Of a stretch of 64,000 nt of DNA, positions 48,901 to 60,143 are shown in pieces. Position 1 is the stretch's first letter. Each line of letters opens with the position of its first letter. The translations under genes and the position numbers were made by a program. This DNA comes from Pempheris klunzingeri (Eukaryota; Chordata; Actinopteri; Acropomatiformes; Pempheridae), in contig NC_092029.1 in assembly GCF_042242105.1 (NCBI RefSeq), positions 20,508,885 through 20,572,884 of the forward strand, read 5' to 3'. The notes under the pieces are model-generated. The model was given only the letters and a program-made list of their open reading frames with translations, did not search any database and was not told the DNA's origin.

Positions 48901-51900
48901 CAGCAAAATGAGAAGGATTAGGCTGCTAGACCCTGAGCCCTCCCTCTCTCAATACATAAAGGATGAAGGGGGTAGAAGAGGGGGGGGGTTGTTCAAGAGT
49001 TCATTTAGTACCTGAGATTCACGTCAAGATGAACGGACTCATCTGTCCCTCTTCTGCTGTGCTAATCAGTCTGACATGCGTGTTATAACTCATTCTGTGG
49101 CTCCGAAACACATCTGATTAGAACCCTGCAGTATATCAAACGATGTACAGGAGTATGGACATCTCTTATTGTTGGATTAAATCTCATAAAATAGGGCCTG
49201 GCATGGAGCACATGTAATTATTAAAGGACAATGGTGAATGCTAAAATATAGTGTAGCAGTAGCAAGACCTGTAAAAGCAAAGCGCTGTCTCAGCAGTGTC
49301 ACATCCTTGTTGAGTTTTCTAAGATTAGCACATCAGGAATGAACTTGTAGTGGAAGATTTCAGATCTGACAGTCTCACATTAAATATGTGTCATCGGCAA
49401 AGAAAATCCGAGCCATGCCAAACATGATAATGGATGTAATCAGTTTGAACAGAGCACATTTCTCTGGTTCTTGTATTTACATTCCCACCAAATGTGTAAT
49501 CCTGAGGTGTGAGAACCCTGCTGAGTGCATTTCTTTCCTCACTAAACTAAATTTGTGACGCTGTCTTTTTCTGACAGCTTTGTTCCAGGCTTCAGTTCCA
49601 ACGTAACCCTCTGGATCTAGACCAGGCAGGCCATAGATTCAAACTGCCATTGGCTGAAAGCGTGCCGTGACGTGAGAAAGGCGAGGACTCGTGGTGTCTG
49701 CAGCAGGCGGCCTTGACTCCTGAGAAGTCCAGCAGGTCAGCATCCGCCTTCATTTTAGGGAGAACAGACTTACTGCTCACCGGTGGCCCTCATGTCTCTG
49801 CTGCACTCTGAATTCATTATGTAATTCCTTTTGCAAGATAAACTTTGGCCTGAGAGTTCCAACAATTGATACTTGTTCCTCCCTCATTTGTCTATCTGGA
49901 GGTTAAATAAACATCTAGTTTATATTGGACAGCTTGTGTCCAGCCGCTCCGTCTCTGAGGACCTTTGGCTCCTCATACGTAGAGATGTACCACACCGAAA
50001 TAAAAATGAAAACTTTACAAAACGTTTGTTGGCTGTGAACTTTTTGTGAATGAACGGTAGAAGGTCACTGGATGGAACCGCCGGATCTCATTTCTGACAC
50101 CTTCAGTCCTTCAGTGCTTGGAATAAACGCTGTGCAGACCTGGGAAGTGGTGAGTGGCTGTAATCCACTTCTCAGCCACTCTGCGCTATTGATCACTGAC
50201 GACCGCATGATGTTGAACCATGAGCCTGAGGACTCAGCCAACCGTGGGCTGAGTGGATTACTTCTGCTGACTTGAAAGTGTGGATGTTTTGTTGCTGCTG
50301 GTTCCTGCAGAAACGTGTTTTTTTCATCTGTGATTGAAATCGATGGAACTGTAGTGTTTACTGTGTTGAGCTTTAGAGGGCTGATAACAAGACCCTCACA
50401 CAGAGTCAGTCTGACCATGTTCATGACTCATTGGTGCTCCCAATTTAAGTTGTGGAGATTTCCCACATCTGAAACTACAGTTGAGCCTATGTACTTTTTT
50501 TTGTTCCTCATTATGGTGTTAAGATGTGGGGAAAACTCAAACCATACACTGGTTTTGAAACAAGAACAATTTTGTTGTCAGTTGTTTCGCAGCTGTGTCC
50601 GACCACTTGCACACTAAGCCTAACATGTGCTCGGACGCACAAACTCACTGGTTGAGAATGAAGAATTGATTGGAAACAAATGTTTCGAAAGTCGGGAATG
50701 AACTTTTACAAGGCCGATGTGAATTCCTGAAGTGCTCAGATATATGGGGATTTGAATGTTTTGATCACATCGGGATGCCAATCATAGCTCCACAACATCT
50801 TGCTTCGTCAGCAGACCCACACGTTTCATATGAATGAAGCTAACGTTAGCAACACATTCATTTAAGGGAAACCTTTTAAAACCTGGGCCCTATTTTTACA
50901 GATTTTCGTGTCCCCATAAGTAATATGTAAAAAAAAAAAGTTTTGGAAAGTCATCTTTGAGGGCGAGTGCACCAGATCAAAGCACGTCCACCAAAAGTGC
51001 TTGTTTTTGCCGCTGACAACATGAGGACGCAACCCTGCGGAGACGCCTTTTCGCTGTCTGCAAAGCCACCAGACTCCATTGACAAAAACGGTCGTTTTAC
51101 GTCATTTTACCATGCAGAACACGAGAAGTCACAAAATAACACACTGATGAAGCTAGAAGTAGACCAGCAACTCTTGTGTTCCATCAGGTAAAACTACTGT
51201 TCTGGTGTTGGTTCTGGTTCATCAAAAAGGCTCTTACAGGTCTATCTTTGTAGGGATCTTTTCCTTAACCCCTTGTTGACTGTTGTCGCGAATTCGCCTC
51301 AAACCTCTTCCGGTCTTGATGCAGCTCAGGTGGCCTCTGTATCCCACTAATGCCGGTTGATACATATTCTATGTATACATTATATATACATAGATGCATA
51401 CACACATACATAAATATATATATATTCTATGCGTATACAGTAGTCCCTCGCTATAATGCGGTTCATCTTTCGCGGCCTTGCAGATTTTTTTAGTGCAATT
51501 TTGCATGCTTTTTTTTTACAGTGTATGAACGCGCATTGTGTTCTGCGTCCTGATTGGCTAAGGGACTGTAGACCAATGTCAATCAATCTCCTCCGTGCAG
51601 TGTCTCTGTACAGTACAGAATGCGTTCGGCTTGCCAAATTTACAGAAATGTTCAATCGCTAGCAGTGTGACTTTGAAGTGCTGCCTGTTTGCGAGACAAA
51701 CAAACAAGTCAAACAAGAGATAAATGTGAGAAAATGTTAATGTCTGTCTGAGAAAAGTGTCTAAACTGTATGGTGAGGGGTTTTACAGCCTTAAAATATA
51801 TAGAATAACTGTAAAAAATAAAGCTGACTACTTCGCGGATTTCGCCTATTGTGGGTTATGTTTAGAACGTAACCCCCGCAGTAAACGAGGGACCGCTGTA

Positions 51901-53521
51901 TACATATATATTATATTATACTATTATTATATTGTACTATTCTATGCTATGCTATATTCAAATTAACAATCTCCACTTAATTTAGCATCTGCTTGAATGC
52001 AAAAACACAAATCATTTATTTTTTTTATATAATTGTAAATAAAGTCAGACAGTAAGGGGTTAATAAGAACCGGAGCCTGTCAGTGTCAAAAACAAAGACG
52101 TTTAGTGGATGTACTTTGATTGGGTGCTGTCATTGCAGCACATTTTGCCAGCTGAGGCAATCTACTAGACCAATTCCAAAACTTTTTTTCCCAAAACACT
52201 GAGACAGCAAATTTTGCAGAAACGGTGCCAGGTTTAAAAATATTGAAGTTCCCTTTTAAAAACTGCCAAATGGTTTAGTCTGCCATCTGAAAACTGGAGT
52301 TACAGGATTTTCAACCCACAACAGGTAATGGAAACCTACTCCTGTTAAGGGCTCGTTCATAAAGATATTTTCTCTTGTGGGAGATGCAGCGGCCACGCAG
52401 ATATTCCACTTGTCCAGGTTCTGAGGTTTCTGCCACTGCTTCCTTCATAAAAGTGAGCCAAGTTTTGTTTATGCTGCTCCCAGATTTGAAAAGTGACACT
52501 GAGAAATGTACAAAAGCATTGGGTGTAAGCATATCTTACTTTTTTCACAAAGAAATACATCCTATGAACCCTGGGTTACAGAACTTTCACTGTCACAGCC
52601 GAGTAGATTCGATCCCTGTCTGGTCACCTGGACCCTGAGCTCCAGTCTCAGCCCAGGCCACAGCAGTGGGCTATTCAGCTCACATCTGAACATTTCATTT
52701 CCTCTCATACGGGGGAGGGGGGGGGCATGTTCGGCAGACAGCTGTTAAACATATTTCCTGGACCACAGACTTATCACACCACCATGTATCTTTACCAGAG
52801 CTCTGCCCACAGAGAAAAATGAGCACGCTCTGGAGATGGCCCTGACTTGAACGCCTCTGCAGGGGAGGATTTAGCAGGAACCACTTCATGCACACATGGT
52901 GGTGGAAACAGGTATCGGGTATCATCGGTAAACTCTAAATTCTATTCTTTGTAAACTAAACAAAAACGCAAACGGAAAGACGCAAAGGAAAAGAAATCCT
53001 ACAAGGAGGGGGGTTCAAACACCTTCTCAATGAGCAGACTGTTGTAGAGTGTCAAATGAAATTGATGAAATAATAAAAAAACAGAAAATATACCAACTAG
53101 GCTGAGCTGCCATCCTCTCCATGTAGTCCTTGGCCAGGTCGAGCGCCCCGGTCCTGTGTGGGTACAGTAGGCAGAACATGGACAGTACACCCAGGTTGTT
53201 TCCATACAACTCGTTCCAGCGGGCACTGAACTCTGCGGGGCTCCAGGGGGGCAGGTACTCCTCGGGGTGCTCCAGCATTGTTTCGCCAGCCTCGCGGATC
53301 CTCCTCGCCATGTCCCGATGGGTCCCCGTGGCCGCATACTGCAGCTCCTCCACATCCCCTCGGCTGAAGTACAGCATGGGATGACCGTCGTAGTTGCCTC
53401 CCATGAAGGGGATTCCTTCACTGGGGTCCACATCCGCTGCTGCCGCCACCGCCGGGCCAAGTAGGGGCCACAGCAGACTTATGAAGAAGACTGTGGGGGC
53501 CCCGCGGGTGTGCGTTCTCAT
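35169..53521 (-). CDS. dse: Dermatan-sulfate epimerase (chondroitin-glucuronate 5-epimerase), five coding exons
   Basis: Exons 53521-53094, 46546-46293, 40896-40657, 37898-37691 and 36915-35169 join to 2877 bases, coding 958 residues, the same length as human DSE. The enzyme turns D-glucuronic acid into L-iduronic acid in chondroitin sulfate chains, making dermatan sulfate in the Golgi/ER lumen. The start MRTHTRGAP is the human one, followed by a signal-like hydrophobic stretch. The three residues reported as catalytic in human (H205, Y261, H450) are kept here as H209 in NHQPTN, Y265 in [11 protein letters not shown] and H454 in [11 protein letters not shown] lysine-rich segment lies near 800-830, and two membrane-spanning stretches lie at the C terminus ([35 protein letters not shown]). 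All junctions keep phase. Introns hold many transposon fragments. Confidence 0.95.
36916..37690 (-). other. dse: dse intron 4
   Basis: A 775-base intron. It includes a repeat fragment resembling the GTCACAGGCTGGAAC family at about 37194-37215. No other feature is seen. Confidence 0.7.
37691..37898 (-). CDS. dse: dse coding exon 4 (208 bases)
   Basis: It lies between acceptor CTCACCAG and donor GTAATA. It encodes [17 protein letters not shown], then [18 protein letters not shown] and WCTLHTEFI, closely matching human DSE. It begins in codon phase 1 and ends in phase 2, as the neighbours require. Confidence 0.93.
39030..39960. repeat. R1-family repeat interrupted by a Tc1 fragment
   Basis: The left part has TCTTTGAAGAGAGTC, ATATAGCGGCTATCTCTGG and TGTGGGGATCCTTTCC, all family words. 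The right part resumes with GGCTGAGGTGATCTACTGGA (39862-39881). The Tc1 fragment lies between. Confidence 0.55.
39288..39863 (+). mobile_element. Tc1-like transposon, 3'-truncated
   Basis: It starts CAGTTGCACTCAAGATTATTC at 39288, right after TA (39286-39287). It matches in reverse the element at 15303-17430. A plus-strand reading from 39566 begins [15 protein letters not shown], a typical Tc1 transposase N terminus, then shows [19 protein letters not shown] and breaks up by frameshift. It ends abruptly at about 39863 against R1 sequence, so the DDE domain and right terminal repeat are lost. Confidence 0.75.
40657..40896 (-). CDS. dse: dse coding exon 3 (240 bases)
   Basis: The acceptor TGTTTTCCAG precedes GTTACCTCC at 40896, and the donor GTAACT follows CTGCCCG at 40657. 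It encodes [19 protein letters not shown] through [11 protein letters not shown], including the catalytic tyrosine Y265 in [12 protein letters not shown]. Confidence 0.94.
45075..45348. mobile_element. hAT-like MITE expanded by a TATAT microsatellite
   Basis: The ends TTAGAGCTGCAACTAAC and, in reverse, GGTCTGCAACTAATGC are imperfect terminal repeats related to the MITE at 25499-25769. Between about 45097 and 45172 lies a run of (TATAT)n-type units. Confidence 0.65.
45370..45650. repeat. R1-family repeat copy
   Basis: Diagnostic words are AACCAGAAACAGACGTTATA, CAGACTCCATTGACAAAAAC and GGAGTTGCTGGTCTGTCTC, shared with copies at 22430, 50870 and 60935. Confidence 0.6.
46293..46546 (-). CDS. dse: dse coding exon 2 (254 bases)
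   Basis: The acceptor TTGTAG precedes GTTGGTCAAAG at 46546, and the donor GTTCGT follows ACCCAAG at 46293. It encodes [19 protein letters not shown] through [11 protein letters not shown] and carries H209 in [10 protein letters not shown]. The donor (GTTCGT) is weaker than the consensus, but the phase and protein match are exact. Confidence 0.93.
47556..47740 (+). repeat. Interspersed repeat, copy 2 (partner at about 3660-3975)
   Basis: It reads CACCCTCTCTACATTGAAGA then TAGTTTAGGGCTGGCTCAGG and CCCATGATGCACTGGGCTCC, the reverse complement of words in the 3660-3975 copy. Confidence 0.65.
50870..51260. repeat. R1-family repeat copy
   Basis: It contains CACGTCCACCAAAAGTGCTTG, CCACCAGACTCCATTGAC and, in the opposite sense, GGTCTATCTTTGTAGGGATC. 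The mixture of orientations suggests that the full family consensus is partly self-complementary. Confidence 0.6.
51438..51898. mobile_element. pogo/Tigger-like MITE (461 bp)
   Basis: The left end CAGTAGTCCCTCGCTATAAT and the reverse complement of the right end (CAGCGGTCCCTCGTTTACTG) are terminal repeats, with TA on both sides (51436-51437 and 51899-51900). TTTCGCGGCC and CTTCGCGGATTTCGCC lie just inside the ends. No intact transposase is present. Confidence 0.75.
52040..52260. repeat. R1-family repeat fragment
   Basis: Words GAGCCTGTCAGTGTCAAAAA, TTTGCCAGCTGAGGCAATCT and GGTTTAAAAATATTGAAGTT match the family. Confidence 0.55.
53094..53521 (-). CDS. dse: dse coding exon 1 with start codon
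   Basis: The start ATG is at 53521 (MRTHTRGAP, as in human). An in-frame upstream ATG exists (about 53650), but a strong acceptor between the two excludes it. The exon encodes the signal region, [19 protein letters not shown] and [19 protein letters not shown]. It ends MAAQPSW at donor GTATAT (53093). Confidence 0.94.
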
Positions 53522-53565
53522 CGTCTCATCAGAGGGGGGACTGTGGCATAGCCGAAGGAGTTCAG
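53522..53565 (-). other. dse: dse 5' UTR part of the first coding exon, with strong splice acceptor
   Basis: A long pyrimidine run ending CTTCTCCCTCTCAG defines an acceptor at 53566, leaving 44 untranslated bases before the ATG. At least one untranslated exon must therefore lie upstream. Confidence 0.7.
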
Positions 53566-55722
53566 CTGAGAGGGAGAAGTGGGGGGAAGAGAAGGATTTG
53601 AGAGAGCCAGCCCATATTCTGCACAGCCTTTTCTTACAAAAGCCCTGCATTCCTTGAATAATTAGATACAGCTGTAGTCCTGATGATACAGGCTTTCCAT
53701 ACTGATGTAGGCCACTTAAGACCTAATAACAGCGCTGTCCGATAACTCAGAGAGTTTACATTTCCTCCACATTCTCATTTCTTCCCAAGAACACAATAAT
53801 ACCCTTCTGCTGTAAAACCTTCATTTACTGCAACAGCCAGATCTGGAGGTTGTGGTACACCTCTGCACGCAGCGTTACCTCATATTCACTTCCAAAGATT
53901 TATTTCCAAGTCGCTATTGTCAGACACGTCTAGTCATGCACGCCCAGATGGCCAGACGAGCAGGCCTGAAGGTCATAAATGGCCCATTACTGCAGTAACA
54001 TTACTCTGGTCTACTGAAACAACCCCTGAAACCAAACTGCTGCGCTTCACAGAAAAACAAGAGTTGGCCCACCGTCTCTTTTCTGAACATGAGAGTAAAT
54101 TCCATGACCTTAGTAGAGCTCTTGGCAAAGTCCTGGTGGAAAACCCTTTGGTAGTGATTTCAACGGCGTCTAGACTGAAGTCCTTTCTAACGCAGTGGGC
54201 TGTCCAGGGGCGGGCATGCGTTCTGTGATGTGTTTAGTAAACTAGGGAAGCTCACGTTGGTACATAAAATGCTGCCTCTGCTGAAGCTACTCGCGACATG
54301 TGATCTTAAAAGGAGCCGCATTCCTCTGTGGCGAACATGAGGATGGGGGCCAAGAGAAAACCATCAAGGCGTCTCTGGACTAATGTATCCCACTAAAGCG
54401 GGACCACAGGACCCGTTTGTGCCGAGGACACCTGTAGGCCTGAATGAGACAGACTGAAAACTTCCCCTCTTTGGACGGTTTCTCTAAATGGAATGGAAAA
54501 TATTTTGGTTGGGACTCACGGTTGGCCTTTGCTGCTCAAAAGGGATTTTGAATTGACCTCATGACACTCAGCACTCAACACGTAGACATTTTGATCTACT
54601 ACAGCATCACTGTGAGGTATTGTTTGGAGTATTCTAGACTTTTAGAAATACTGAGGCTCCCTGCCAACTGTAAGCCATTTAATCGGTTTGTCTTTTGACA
54701 AGTCAATATCAAACAGAGAGCTTCATTTTCTTCAATAGTTTAACAAACATACAGACCCGTATATGACTGTATATCTGTGTCACATTCTCAAAGCGGAGGA
54801 TTCACTGCTTGTCTCTTGTTTTATATCATTGTAAACCGAATATCTGGGGTTCAGATTGTTGATCCAACAAAAGCAGACATCCGAAGGCACGGCCACGGAC
54901 AAGTGATCAGTTAATCAGTAGGAAACACAATGGATAGAATAGATTAGTGGGGAATGAAAATCCAAACTGATATTTCTCAAAATGAAGCTGTGCATGGTTT
55001 CTTAGAGCCATCCCCTGAAAACAAGTCCTTCACATGGCCGAGGATCAAAAAAAAACTTTCTGGCAGCCACAGCGCCGGCTGTCATGTGTCTGACGCTTTT
55101 CCTCAACTTCTGTTGTGTTTGCTGATGAGGAATTTCAAGGTTTACGTCAGGAAATGTTTCTGACTTCAGACTATCCTGTTGTGATACCTCTATAAAAACA
55201 CAAAGTCAAATAAAACAAGGTGTTGTATATGGACTGACATTAATACCCCCCCCCCCCCAAACTGGTTATTTATCTGATCAATTTAATGATCTGATCACAT
55301 TTAAGTTTATTGAGCAAACAAACTGGAATCCCGTTTCCCTGCTTCAGGTGCGTCTGCACAGTTATTATTACTCACTTATTATACTGTTGTATGTTTCATT
55401 CGTTTTGATTTTCATTTTTCCTGCTCGGTTTAGTGTCGGTTAGTCTCCGGGGTGCGTTTGCTGGTTTCAGGTTAGTTTTAATTGTTTAAACACATTTGAA
55501 TTAGTTAGGTTTTTATTATAATATTGTAACATATCTGTAAGGGGCTCAGGCTCGACGCCTCCTCATACCTCTGACAAGAAATTTTTTATTTTGTGAGGAT
55601 ACGATATCATTTCACTATTTTTTATTCTTGTTGCTTTAACTCGGACGGCTTTTAGTTTTTGGTTTAGTTTTAGTTTGGCCTAACTTCAGTAACCTCGGCC
55701 CGTCTCCTCAGACATTACTCAC

Positions 55723-55850
55723 CTGATGGAGCTTCTTGGGTTGTACTGCACCACTGCCTGCAGTCTCTTCTTCTTTGGTGGATGAGGACATTACAGGGAA
55801 CACAGAACAAGCACCAGGACTACTAACTGTAAATGTGTGGCCACATGACA
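55723..55850 (-). other. dse: Candidate dse 5' exon with upstream ORF
   Basis: On the minus strand, CTCCATCAG is followed by GTGAGTAATG, a strong donor at 55722. Upstream, an ATG at 55791 opens a 23-codon frame (MSSSTKEEET to KKLHQ) that reaches the donor in phase 0. If spliced to the acceptor at 53566, the frame runs 15 more codons and stops within the dse start codon. The 5' edge of the exon is not known. It could also be the first exon of another transcript. Confidence 0.4.
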
Positions 55851-56199
55851 GTCAGCGAGCCAGAGCCAAAGGCTGCTGTGCCCCAGTGAACACTTAGAAG
55901 TGATCAATATGTGGCAGCCTCACTGTTCCACCGTCACAGGAAGCTTCACCAGCAGGTTTCACCACAAAGTGTAATGATCCCAGGCCATAAAAGGCATTCC
56001 TCCCCCAGTACTGACGGCTCTAACGGGGAATAAGACCCTCCATTTACCTTTCCACACTCACAGCTAACTTTTCCCTCCTCAAGTACTTCAGCTCCATCAA
56101 AGCAGCCCCCCCCCCCGACCCGAACACCAAGGTGGGTTTAGCCAGTAACAGCGGTAATCGATGGTATTGATGGTCCGACTGTAAGTAAGACAAAAGCAG

Positions 56200-56257
56200 C
56201 CTTGTTAGAAGGGAAAGTGTCCGGTACCTGAGAGCAGGGAGCTGCTGCCGCCGCCGC

Positions 56258-56294
<37 letters not shown>

Positions 56295-56700
56295 GGAGCC
56301 GCCGTCCCGTCGTCTCCGCGCTCATATCCTGCCGCCGCAGCGGGCGGTTTTAGCAAATGTTGCTAATGTGGTAGAAAAGTTAGTTTTAAGGGCGACACGG
56401 CGTTAGAGAGCGGAGGGGGGGGGGTGGGGGTGAGGACGGAGGGAGCGTCATGCTGGCGAATGAGGAGGGGCGGCAGGGGAGGGAGGCTTAAAGGGGACCT
56501 AATGAATTAGCTAAGTGGCCGCCCCCCTCCCTCCCAGACAGGTCCGCAGGTAGAGAAGCTCCGAGCAGTCAGACAGGCAGCATGCTGGAGGGAGGGAGAG
56601 AGAGAGGGGGGGGGGGGGGCACCGTCTCCGAACCTCAGACTGCGTCACAGCCCCCCCCCCTCCAGCACCAGGCTGCATGTTAGCCTGAGTAAAGTGTCTC
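56200..56700 (-). promoter_or_regulatory. dse: CpG-rich region, probable dse promoter and first exon
   Basis: GC-rich DNA about 2.7 kb upstream of the dse start codon, with CCGCCGCCG runs and many CpGs. On the minus strand CCCTGCTCTCAG followed by GTACCG at 56228 is a good donor for an untranslated first exon. C- and G-homopolymers at 56108-56118 and 56608-56618 border it. Confidence 0.5.
56260..56292 (-). repeat. (CAG)11 trinucleotide repeat in a candidate dse first exon
   Basis: Eleven uninterrupted CTG units on the plus strand read as CAG on the gene strand, and continue into CGG/CGC units. Frames over it give polyglutamine or polyalanine, but no homology supports their translation. Confidence 0.9.
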
Positions 56701-58010
56701 ATTGTGTCAAACACAATCAGCACTTTAACTGAAACACAGGAACCATTTTGTCCTTTCATGTAGTTATTTGTAGTAACGTGATGAAAACAGCAGCAGGTCA
56801 CTTGGAAACACTTTAAATGCTTTTAAGACATTTACTAAACCCTTAAACCCAGTCAGTGTAACACCCCCCCCCATACATTAAAAGTCAGTTATAATCAAAC
56901 ACTGTTTAGTCACTTCAGTACAGTGTGACTAATGTTAGCTGCTGGCTAACGTTCGCTAACATTTTGCTGTTTAACTTATACTGACAACTCGTTCTACTGT
57001 TAGCATTTACCGGCATCCCATAATTTGTTACAAACGGCAAAAAGTAGTCTCAACTTGTACACAGAGAGTTGGGAAATGTTGTCCGACATCTTCACCAGCG
57101 CTACGTAGCTCTCAATGCTAGGCTACTAGCGGTTCCTTCAGAGATACATGGTCCCATTTCACATGATCACTCCTTTTAATCCTTATATACAGAATAGAGC
57201 AGGATATATACTCCGTTTATTAGGTCCACTAAACTAAACTAATGTTGTCCAATACGACAGCCCTGCAGTAAATTACCAATATTCTGTGCACCCCATTTAT
57301 ATCAACAGGTGTAGACTAAAGATATAAAGGTTGTGCTGTACTGTTTTTTTTAGCAAGGTGTACCTAATAAAAGGGCAAAAGCGTATTTAAGGAATAAAAT
57401 CCCCCTTAAACGAGCCTCTGAGACACTAAAGCTCTCAGCTCTGGTATGAGTTATTCCGACAGCTTTGTTGCACACGATTAACGGGACTCTCTGTGGAGCC
57501 ACAATCACAAAACATGAAATCTAATGAGTCAGCATGCTCTGTCCCCACATGCTTGTCGGTTTGCTGAACTCTCAAAAACAAGACGAAAAAACTCTCTTCC
57601 ATTCGATGACTAATTCATAATGAAACTGTTCGACTCCACATAGTCACAGCTCAGGGATTTGTTCGCCAACGGTTGGAAAGAAAGACGAGCAGACGCTATG
57701 TAAGAAAAGTTGTTTTATTTCATCGACGGTACTTCCACACTGGAACACAGAGTCAAACTCCCCCCCCCCCCCCGTGTTTTAAACAACTTAAGACCACAAA
57801 TGAATCCAACATAAGGCAAATGCGCATGTCAAATTTTCCAAAGTCGGATGAGAAAACAGGAGTACAATCACAACAGCTGTATGCAGAAAACACCTGCACA
57901 CACAGCACAAGTAATAATTCACTTTGGATGTAACACGCACGTCGACAGCTTATGTGCTGCTCGTCGTCAAAATATCCTCTTCGTTTGTGAGAAGCTGGTC
58001 ATCTAAAAAG
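56701..58010. other. Intergenic DNA between dse and nt5dc1
   Basis: No gene is seen. Poly-C runs lie at about 56863-56871 and 57760-57773. Confidence 0.5.
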
Positions 58011-58639
58011 GAACACTTTGACGTTTGGGAAACCCTCTTGTTTGATGACTTATTCAGAGCCAGAAGAGAAGATTGAAACCTGTATCATCTATGTGAGGCC
58101 GGCATGGAGACAGTTTGGGTGTCTAATGTCTAATGACTAATGACTCTAATGACTAAAACTAATTACTTGTTGGTTATCATTTGTTTGACGTTGACTTGTT
58201 CTAGCATGTAGCATCTCAAGCTGCCCTCTCCCTGTTTTGTCGCCAGGTTTACGCCAACTAACATTTTGGGATCAATCTGACCAGAACCTGGCGCGTGCAA
58301 ACACATTTTCAAAATAAGAGACCCGAGGACATTCAGGCTTATGGGTGATAAGACCGAAGCGCACAGTGTGGCCGACCAAAATAGATGATAGCTATCCGAT
58401 TGGGTATATGACAGAGAAGTGGAAGTGGTGGCTTAAACCGTCTGAAAAGGACATAGCAAAAAAAAAGTCCACTGTTTCTAAAGAGAAGTCTGATTCTGAG
58501 GAAGTAAAAAGAAAATCCCCCTACTTCTCAACTGATTTATTATCTCAGTTAATTAGAATTTTGAAGTCTTCTTCCGTAGAGCATGCTCATGCTCATTTGG
58601 AAGTGAAACTAAAATAGATGATAAAGCAGCATATGCTTT

Positions 58640-58830
58640 AGGGCGGGCCTTGTGATAAACCAATCAGTGGTGGTGCCTAAACCTAAACAATCAGACGTGG
58701 GGGGGCTTTGTTGGATTAACACGACTTCTGGTTCCAAAACCAAGATGGTGGCATTCAAAATGGTAGTACACAAGCCAAAGGACGATGTCACACTGGATAC
58801 ACCCACCTCTTATATATATATACAGCCTAT
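58640..58830. repeat. Interspersed repeat, copy 2 (partner at 12142-12405)
   Basis: It shares ACTTCTGGTTCCAAAACCAA, GGACGATGTCACAC and a closing CACCCACCTCTTATATA with the earlier copy. It ends in a short (TA)n run. Confidence 0.6.
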
Positions 58831-60143
58831 GGCAGGACTAGTTCGACACAATCTAATCTGGACCTGGCACAACTCAGGTCCCAGTTCATTCTCAGTTACT
58901 ATGAGCCAAGCGGACCAGTGAAGGCTTCTAGTTTGCACATAGTCTTAACCTTGCTGTTAATCAGACCTCTTGTACTTCTGACACGTTTGCTAGCTGTCAA
59001 GATGACAGTTTTGGAGTGCAGTGTATTTATCCATGCTGGACTGACGCTAAAAGTCTTGCTGTGCTCCAGGATTAGCTCTAAGCTAGGCCAAGCACTTAGT
59101 GGACGCACAAAGATAAACCTGATGTCAATCTTCTGCGACATGGCGGCAACAGATTTCTCCCAAACCGAGGGTTCCTACAGTATTATGGCACAACTTTGTC
59201 TACGCACACTGACGAAACAACCATTCAGATGTCGATTAAAGCATATCTCAGTCCAGTACTGCATATAAATGAAGCACAAGTAGTCCACATTTTTACACAA
59301 TCACTCAAAGAGCACATGTCACTGTTGCACCAAAAAGAATACAGAGAACATCTAGCATAGTCTTCATCATCATCCATTATTATTATTATCATTATTGTTA
59401 TTATTAAGTGTTCCCCAAAGTGAAAGAGCCAACACAAAGGACAGCATTGTGCCAGTTCTTCAGCAACAATGACCTGAAGATTAACACGCTACGAAAATGA
59501 CACAGGGGAAACATCAGTCCTTGGACCATTGTTAAGGTTGCTAAAATGCATACAGTAAAAGTATATGTTCAAAAAGGAGACTTCACAATAACAGTGTTAT
59601 ACAGAAATACTGACACAATGATTCCAAAGGAGGTTTAGGGGACAAACACACTGTGGCCAGCTGGATACAACTTACGGAACATAACATTCTTGAGGTAATC
59701 ACTTCAGGATAAAGAGACGGTAAAACGTTCACTTCATTTCGGAAAAAGTTAGAAGAAGAATTCGGATTTTCAAATAATCTACCATCAAAAGAAAACGGGC
59801 CTCACACATGAAACGATAAAAACACTACATTTCTTATTATTATTGTATGCAGACACACACGCACACACTTAATTTTTTTTCGTATTTCCACGTGTACGGT
59901 ACACTAAACCACGAAACGATGTTCAAATGTTGGCGCGATTACAGAGAGATACTGTGGCTTACATTCACATGGTTTCTCTGGATGGGTGAGGAGTGTATGC
60001 TTCCTGTGCTCCACAGACGGCGGCGGGGTCAGGTGGGGAACTACAGGCAAAAATGGAGGCACATTCCTCTCCTGAGGCAGAGGGGTAAGGGAGGACGTTT
60101 TTTCTTTTTTTTTTTCCATTTTCCTTTTTTTTTTCCTTCCTTT
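58831..60143 (-). other. nt5dc1: nt5dc1 downstream flank / 3' UTR, no other gene
   Basis: No coding exon is seen. An ATT-rich microsatellite lies at about 59377-59406, and T-rich runs at about 60100-60145 follow the nt5dc1 stop codon. I did not find an AATAAA close to the stop on the minus strand. Confidence 0.45.

Larger units (their letters stand above)
46547..53093 (-). other. dse: dse intron 1 of the coding region
   Basis: A 6.5-kb intron without other exons. It holds an interspersed repeat (47556-47740), an R1 copy (50870-51260), a pogo-type MITE (51438-51898) and another R1 piece (52040-52260). Confidence 0.65.

Noticed and set aside
53522-53650. N-terminal extension of Dse from an upstream in-frame ATG
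   Set aside because: A strong acceptor (CTCCCTCTCAG at 53566) separates it from the coding exon, and human Dse begins at the same MRTHTRG.
56044-56356. Polyglutamine and polyalanine frames over the CAG repeat
   Set aside because: They arise from the triplet repeat itself; the region better fits an untranslated first exon.
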